Positions 60,740 to 64,000 of a stretch of 64,000 nt of DNA are shown in pieces. How positions within the stretch are numbered: position 1 is the stretch's first letter; every line of letters starts with the position of its first letter. A model generated the notes under the pieces. That model was given only the letters and a program-made list of their open reading frames with translations, searched no databases and was not told where the DNA came from. This DNA is from Plantactinospora sp. KBS50 (GTDB taxonomy: Bacteria > Actinomycetota > Actinomycetes > Mycobacteriales > Micromonosporaceae), in contig NZ_CP022961.1 in assembly GCF_002285795.1 (NCBI RefSeq), positions 5,832,001 through 5,896,000 of the forward strand, written 5' to 3'. A program made the translations under genes and the position numbers.

Positions 60740-62079
60740 GTCGCCGTCCTCTCCGCCCCGGTCGCGCCGGCGCCGGCACCGACGTCGCTGTCGGTGCCGG
60801 CATCGACGTCGCTGCCGGCGCCGATGTCGGTGCCGGTGTCGGTGTCGGTGTCGGTGTCGGCGAACCGGCGCAGCACGACCGAGGTGTTGTAGCCGTCGAA
60901 GCCGCGGGCGCCGACGACCGCGGTGTCCACCCGCGCCGGCCGGTTGGCCGCCACGAAGTCGAGTTCGCAGCCGGGCGCCGGCTCGGCCGTGCCGGCGCTG
61001 GCCGGCAGGGTCTGCTGCCGCATCGCCAGCAGCGCGGTCGCGACGTCGAGCGCCGCCCCGCCCTGGTACATCCGTCCGGTCAGCGCCTTGCTGCTGGTCA
61101 CCGGCGTACCGGTGCCGAACACCGTGCGCACGGCGGCGGCCTCGGCCCGGTCGTACTCGGGCACGCCGAGCGCGTCCGGGATCAGCACGTCCACGTCCGG
61201 CGGTGCGACGCCCGCGCGTTCCGTGGCCAGCCGGAGCGCCTCGGCGTACCAGTGCCCGGAGGCGTCCACGGCCCGTCCCGCGTACACGCCGTCGTGGGTG
61301 GACGCCCAGCCTGCCAGCTCCGCGTAGATCGGCGCGCCGCGGGCCCGCGCATGCTCCAGTTCCTCCAGGACGAGCACCGCCCCGCCCTCGCCCGGCACGT
61401 ACCCGCTGGCCGCCGCGTCGAACGGCAGGTACGCCCGCCGCGGGTCGTCCGCGCCGCTGAGCCGGCCGCTGCGCAACTGGCAGGCCAGCGCGTACGGGCT
61501 GAGCGGCGCCTCCAGCCCGCCGCACAGCGCCACCGAGACCCCGCGCCGGATCAGCCGGGCGGCGTACCCGAGGGTGTCCAACCCGCCGGCGCCCTCGGCG
61601 ACGAGCACGCTGCTCGGCCCCTTGGCCTGGTGCCGGATGGACAGTTGGCCCACGGTGGCGGCGTAGAACCAGGCGATCGACTGGTACGCCCCGACCTTGC
61701 GGCCGGGCTGGCCCCAGAGCCGGGCCAGTTCCCGCTGGCCGAACTGGTTGCCGCCGGAGGAACTGGCCATCACCACCGAGAACGCGTACGGATCCTCGGT
61801 GGCGGGATCGAACCCGGCGTCGGACAGGGCCTGTTCGGCCGCGACGAAGCTCATCCAGGTCCACCTGTCGGTCTGCACCGCGAGCCGCCCCGGCACCCGA
61901 GCCTCGATGTCGAACCCGCGGACCTCGCCGGCCAGCGTGGTCGGATAGCCGGAGGCGTCGAACAGGCTGATCGGGCCGATCCGGTTCTGCGCCGAGGTCA
62001 CCGTGTGCCAGTGCTCCGCCGTGGTGGTGCCGCTGGGCGCCACCAGGCCGATGCCGGTGATCACGACCCGCGGGGTCAC
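60736..62079 (-). CDS. Type II PKS chain-length factor (KS beta), Gly at the usual Gln position
   Basis: Heterodimer partner of the ketosynthase; sets polyketide chain length. 447 residues. N-terminal [13 protein letters not shown] and [15 protein letters not shown] are typical. Where KS alpha has its Cys, the sequence is [13 protein letters not shown], i.e. Gly163 instead of the nearly invariant Gln that helps decarboxylate malonyl-ACP. Residues 407-447 are an unusual Asp/Thr/Gly/Ala repetitive tail. GTG 62079 overlaps the KS alpha stop. Lack of Gln suggests priming other than malonyl decarboxylation. Confidence 0.94.
   Translation of the reverse strand: MTPRVVITGIGLVAPSGTTTAEHWHTVTSAQNRIGPISLFDASGYPTTLAGEVRGFDIEARVPGRLAVQTDRWTWMSFVAAEQALSDAGFDPATEDPYAFSVVMASSSGGNQFGQRELARLWGQPGRKVGAYQSIAWFYAATVGQLSIRHQAKGPSSVLVAEGAGGLDTLGYAARLIRRGVSVALCGGLEAPLSPYALACQLRSGRLSGADDPRRAYLPFDAAASGYVPGEGGAVLVLEELEHARARGAPIYAELAGWASTHDGVYAGRAVDASGHWYAEALRLATERAGVAPPDVDVLIPDALGVPEYDRAEAAAVRTVFGTGTPVTSSKALTGRMYQGGAALDVATALLAMRQQTLPASAGTAEPAPGCELDFVAANRPARVDTAVVGARGFDGYNTSVVLRRFADTDTDTDTGTDIGAGSDVDAGTDSDVGAGAGATGAERTAT
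60766..60863 (-). repeat. Repetitive 3' end of the chain-length-factor gene
   Basis: Short GGTGTC and related hexamer and nonamer repeats encode the [11 protein letters not shown]-type C-terminal tail. It appears to be a simple-sequence expansion beyond the conserved KS fold. Confidence 0.8.
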
Positions 62080-63389
62080 GAGCCGACCTCCCCGACCTTC
62101 GAGAAGATCATGGCGGACTGGAACCCGCCGAACCCGCTGCCCACCGAGAGCGCCGTGCCGACCGGAAGTTCCCGCGCGACGTTGGGCGTGTAGTCCAGGT
62201 CGCACTCCGGGTCGCGGTTGGCCCAGTTCGCCGTCGGCGGGATGGCGCCGGCGTCGATCGCCAGCGCACAGGCGGCCATCTCGATGGCCCCGATGGCGCC
62301 CAGCGAGTGCCCGATCATCGACTTGATGGAGCTGATCGGGACGCGGTAGGCCGACGGGCCGAGGGACCGCTTGAACGCGGCCGTCTCGTGCCGGTCGTTC
62401 TGCTTGGTCCCGGAGCCGTGTGCGCAGATGTAGGACAGGTCCTGCGGGTTGAGCCGCGCCTGGGCCATCGCGTCGTCGATGGCCACCGACATCTCCAGGC
62501 CGTCCGGGCGCAGGCCGGTCATGTGGAACCCGTTGCTGCGCGAGGCGTACCCGGTCACCTCGCAGTAGATCGGCGCGCCGCGGGCCAGCGCGTGCCCGAG
62601 TTCCTCCAGCACCAGGACCGCGCCGCCCTCGCCGAGCACGAACCCCTGGCGGTCCCGGTCGAACGGCCGGGACGCCCGCGCCGGGTCGTCGTTGTCCGGC
62701 GTGGTGGCGCGGATGGCGTCGAACGACGCGGCGGTCACCGGCGACAGCGGGGAGTCCGACGCCCCGGTGATCACCACGTCCGCCTCGCCGTCCTGCACCA
62801 GTTGGTGCGCGTAGCCGATCGCGTCGATGCCCGAGGTGCAGCCGGTGGAGACCACCTGCACCGGCCCGTGCGCGCCGTACCGGATCGCCACCTCCGCGGC
62901 CAGGCTGCTGGGCACGAGCGCCTGGTAGAGGAACGGGCTGGCGTACGCCTCGTCGACAAGCCAGTCGTGGCCGTGGTCGCTGACCACGACGTACTCCTGT
63001 TCCAGGGCCGTCGTGCCACCGACCGCGGTGCCGAGCACCGCGCCGACCCGGTCCAACCGCTCGTTGGCCAGGTCGAGCCCGCTGTCGGCGACCGCCTCGG
63101 CGGCGGCCACCAGGGCGAACTGGATGTACCTGTCGCAGCGGCGGATGTCCCGTGCCGACAGGCCGGCCTCGGCGGGATCGAAGTCGCACTCGGCGGCCAC
63201 CTGGGACCGGAAGTACGACGGGTCGTACCGGGTGGCCCAGCGGGTCGCCGTGCGGCCGTCGGTCAGCAGCGACCAGAAGGCCTTGCGGTTCAGCCCGCCG
63301 GGCGCCACCACCCCGACGCCGGTGACGACCGTACGGCGGGCGGCCGTACGGCGGGCGGCCGGCCCGCGGCGCCCGCTGCGCTCGCTCAT
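62076..63389 (-). CDS. Type II PKS ketosynthase alpha
   Basis: Catalytic ketosynthase of the minimal PKS, 437 residues. Active site Cys184 ([12 protein letters not shown]), His324 ([12 protein letters not shown]), Lys356 and His361 ([14 protein letters not shown]) are intact. It forms the heterodimer with the chain-length factor encoded next and elongates malonyl units on an ACP that is not in the window. The N-terminus has an extra ~18 Arg/Ala-rich residues before [17 protein letters not shown] 63389 overlaps the cupin stop. Confidence 0.96.
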   Translation of the reverse strand: MSERSGRRGPAARRTAARRTVVTGVGVVAPGGLNRKAFWSLLTDGRTATRWATRYDPSYFRSQVAAECDFDPAEAGLSARDIRRCDRYIQFALVAAAEAVADSGLDLANERLDRVGAVLGTAVGGTTALEQEYVVVSDHGHDWLVDEAYASPFLYQALVPSSLAAEVAIRYGAHGPVQVVSTGCTSGIDAIGYAHQLVQDGEADVVITGASDSPLSPVTAASFDAIRATTPDNDDPARASRPFDRDRQGFVLGEGGAVLVLEELGHALARGAPIYCEVTGYASRSNGFHMTGLRPDGLEMSVAIDDAMAQARLNPQDLSYICAHGSGTKQNDRHETAAFKRSLGPSAYRVPISSIKSMIGHSLGAIGAIEMAACALAIDAGAIPPTANWANRDPECDLDYTPNVARELPVGTALSVGSGFGGFQSAMIFSKVGEVGS

Positions 63390-63805
63390 GCCTGCGCCGC
63401 CGCGAACTCGGCCGCCTCGCTGGCCGTCTCGGTGTCCACGTGTCCCAGGTCGGGTCGCGGTGCGAGCGGGCCGAGGTGGAAGATCGCCTGGGCCTCCACG
63501 TCGCCGGTGTTGCGCAGCCGGTGCCGCACGTTCGCCGGCACGAGCAGCCCGTGCCGGGCGTCGACCCGGACCGGCTCGTCGTCGATGTCGACCACCAGGC
63601 TGCCCGAGACGACGTAGAGGAACTCCTCGCTGTACGGGTGGTAGTGCTCCGCGATGGCCTCGCCGGGTTGCAGCGTGGCCACGCCGAGGAATCCGGAGGT
63701 GCTGCCGACGGTTGCCGGGCCGAGCACGACGCGGATCTCCGCCCCCCGGCGGGTGTTGGGTGGCTGCTCGCTCCAGGCGATCACCTTGGAAGTGACGGTG
63801 CTCAT
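63386..63805 (-). CDS. Cupin-domain polyketide cyclase/tailoring protein
   Basis: Protein of 139 residues with metal-binding cupin motifs [17 protein letters not shown] and [13 protein letters not shown] cupin gene just before the KS alpha gene recalls the whiE ORFII / TcmJ arrangement, where it assists cyclisation or stability of the PKS complex. ATG 63803-63805 follows GGAGATTTCGAGC. It is encoded between the aromatase and KS alpha genes. Confidence 0.88.
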   Translation of the reverse strand: MSTVTSKVIAWSEQPPNTRRGAEIRVVLGPATVGSTSGFLGVATLQPGEAIAEHYHPYSEEFLYVVSGSLVVDIDDEPVRVDARHGLLVPANVRHRLRNTGDVEAQAIFHLGPLAPRPDLGHVDTETASEAAEFAAAQA

Positions 63806-63864
63806 GCTCGAAATCTCCTCGTCTCGACGGCCGGTGCCCCGGCCCGACCGACGGACCGATCGGG

Positions 63865-64000
<136 letters not shown>

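Noticed and set aside
60736-62079. Second active ketosynthase
   Set aside because: The Cys position is Gly and the His motifs of KS alpha are not retained, so it is a chain-length factor.

Overview
The window is about 73% GC, with GTG/TTG starts, F420-dependent enzymes, a CelR-type cellulase operator and dense head-to-tail coding. All of this points to a high-GC actinomycete, most likely a Micromonosporaceae member (Micromonospora-like). The genus is an inference from gene content and style.

Positions 1 to about 28,200 look like ordinary chromosome with some accessory insertions. In order: a BMP-type nucleoside ABC importer (lipoprotein, ATPase with an apparent CTG start, permease running off the left end); a KtrB/KtrA potassium uptake pair; a Ser/Thr kinase with an extracellular CBM2-like domain; a membrane-fused spermidine synthase-like protein; a secreted coiled-coil wall protein; a four-gene overlapping signalling operon (receiver-PP2C, CHASE3 histidine kinase, Rcp1-like receiver, inositol phosphatase-like); a GH9 cellulase with a CelR-like operator; a methyltransferase; a low-GC Fic gene framed by repeats; Smr and TPR proteins; a polyphosphate-glucokinase-like kinase; an ABC-F protein; a BON-methyltransferase fusion; a frameshifted membrane protein; and an RCC1 propeller protein. 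Short intergenic tandem repeats recur throughout.

From about 28,200 to the right end lies a type II aromatic polyketide gene cluster, cut off by the window. The right arm (minus strand) reads aromatase/cyclase (partial), cupin, ketosynthase alpha, chain-length factor, ABM monooxygenase, DUF1772 anthrone-oxygenase-like protein, NmrA-type reductase; most of these are coupled by 4-nt overlaps. A facing plus-strand operon carries a cupin, an ACMSD-like amidohydrolase, an SDR, a SchA/CurD-domain protein and an LLM flavoenzyme. The left part carries tailoring and export genes (SnoaL-like protein, LLM oxidoreductase, Tat-exported BBE oxidase, two MFS pumps, P450, O-methyltransferase, FAD hydroxylase, AhpD-like protein) and an ABC exporter next to a DesK/NarL-type two-component system.

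The most interesting point is a six-gene minus-strand operon running from class II DAHP synthase through a fused aminodeoxychorismate synthase (PIKGT motif), a benzoate-CoA-ligase-like enzyme, a second adenylating enzyme and an AhpD-like protein to an FAD hydroxylase. A class IV PLP enzyme resembling aminodeoxychorismate lyase sits in the neighbouring plus operon. Together they could turn primary metabolites into p-aminobenzoate and activate it. The chain-length factor has Gly where nearly all family members have the Gln used for malonyl decarboxylation and acetate priming. My working hypothesis is a type II PKS primed by, or conjugated to, a dedicated aminobenzoyl unit. No acyl carrier protein, KSIII or acyltransferase lies inside the window, so the minimal PKS is incomplete here.
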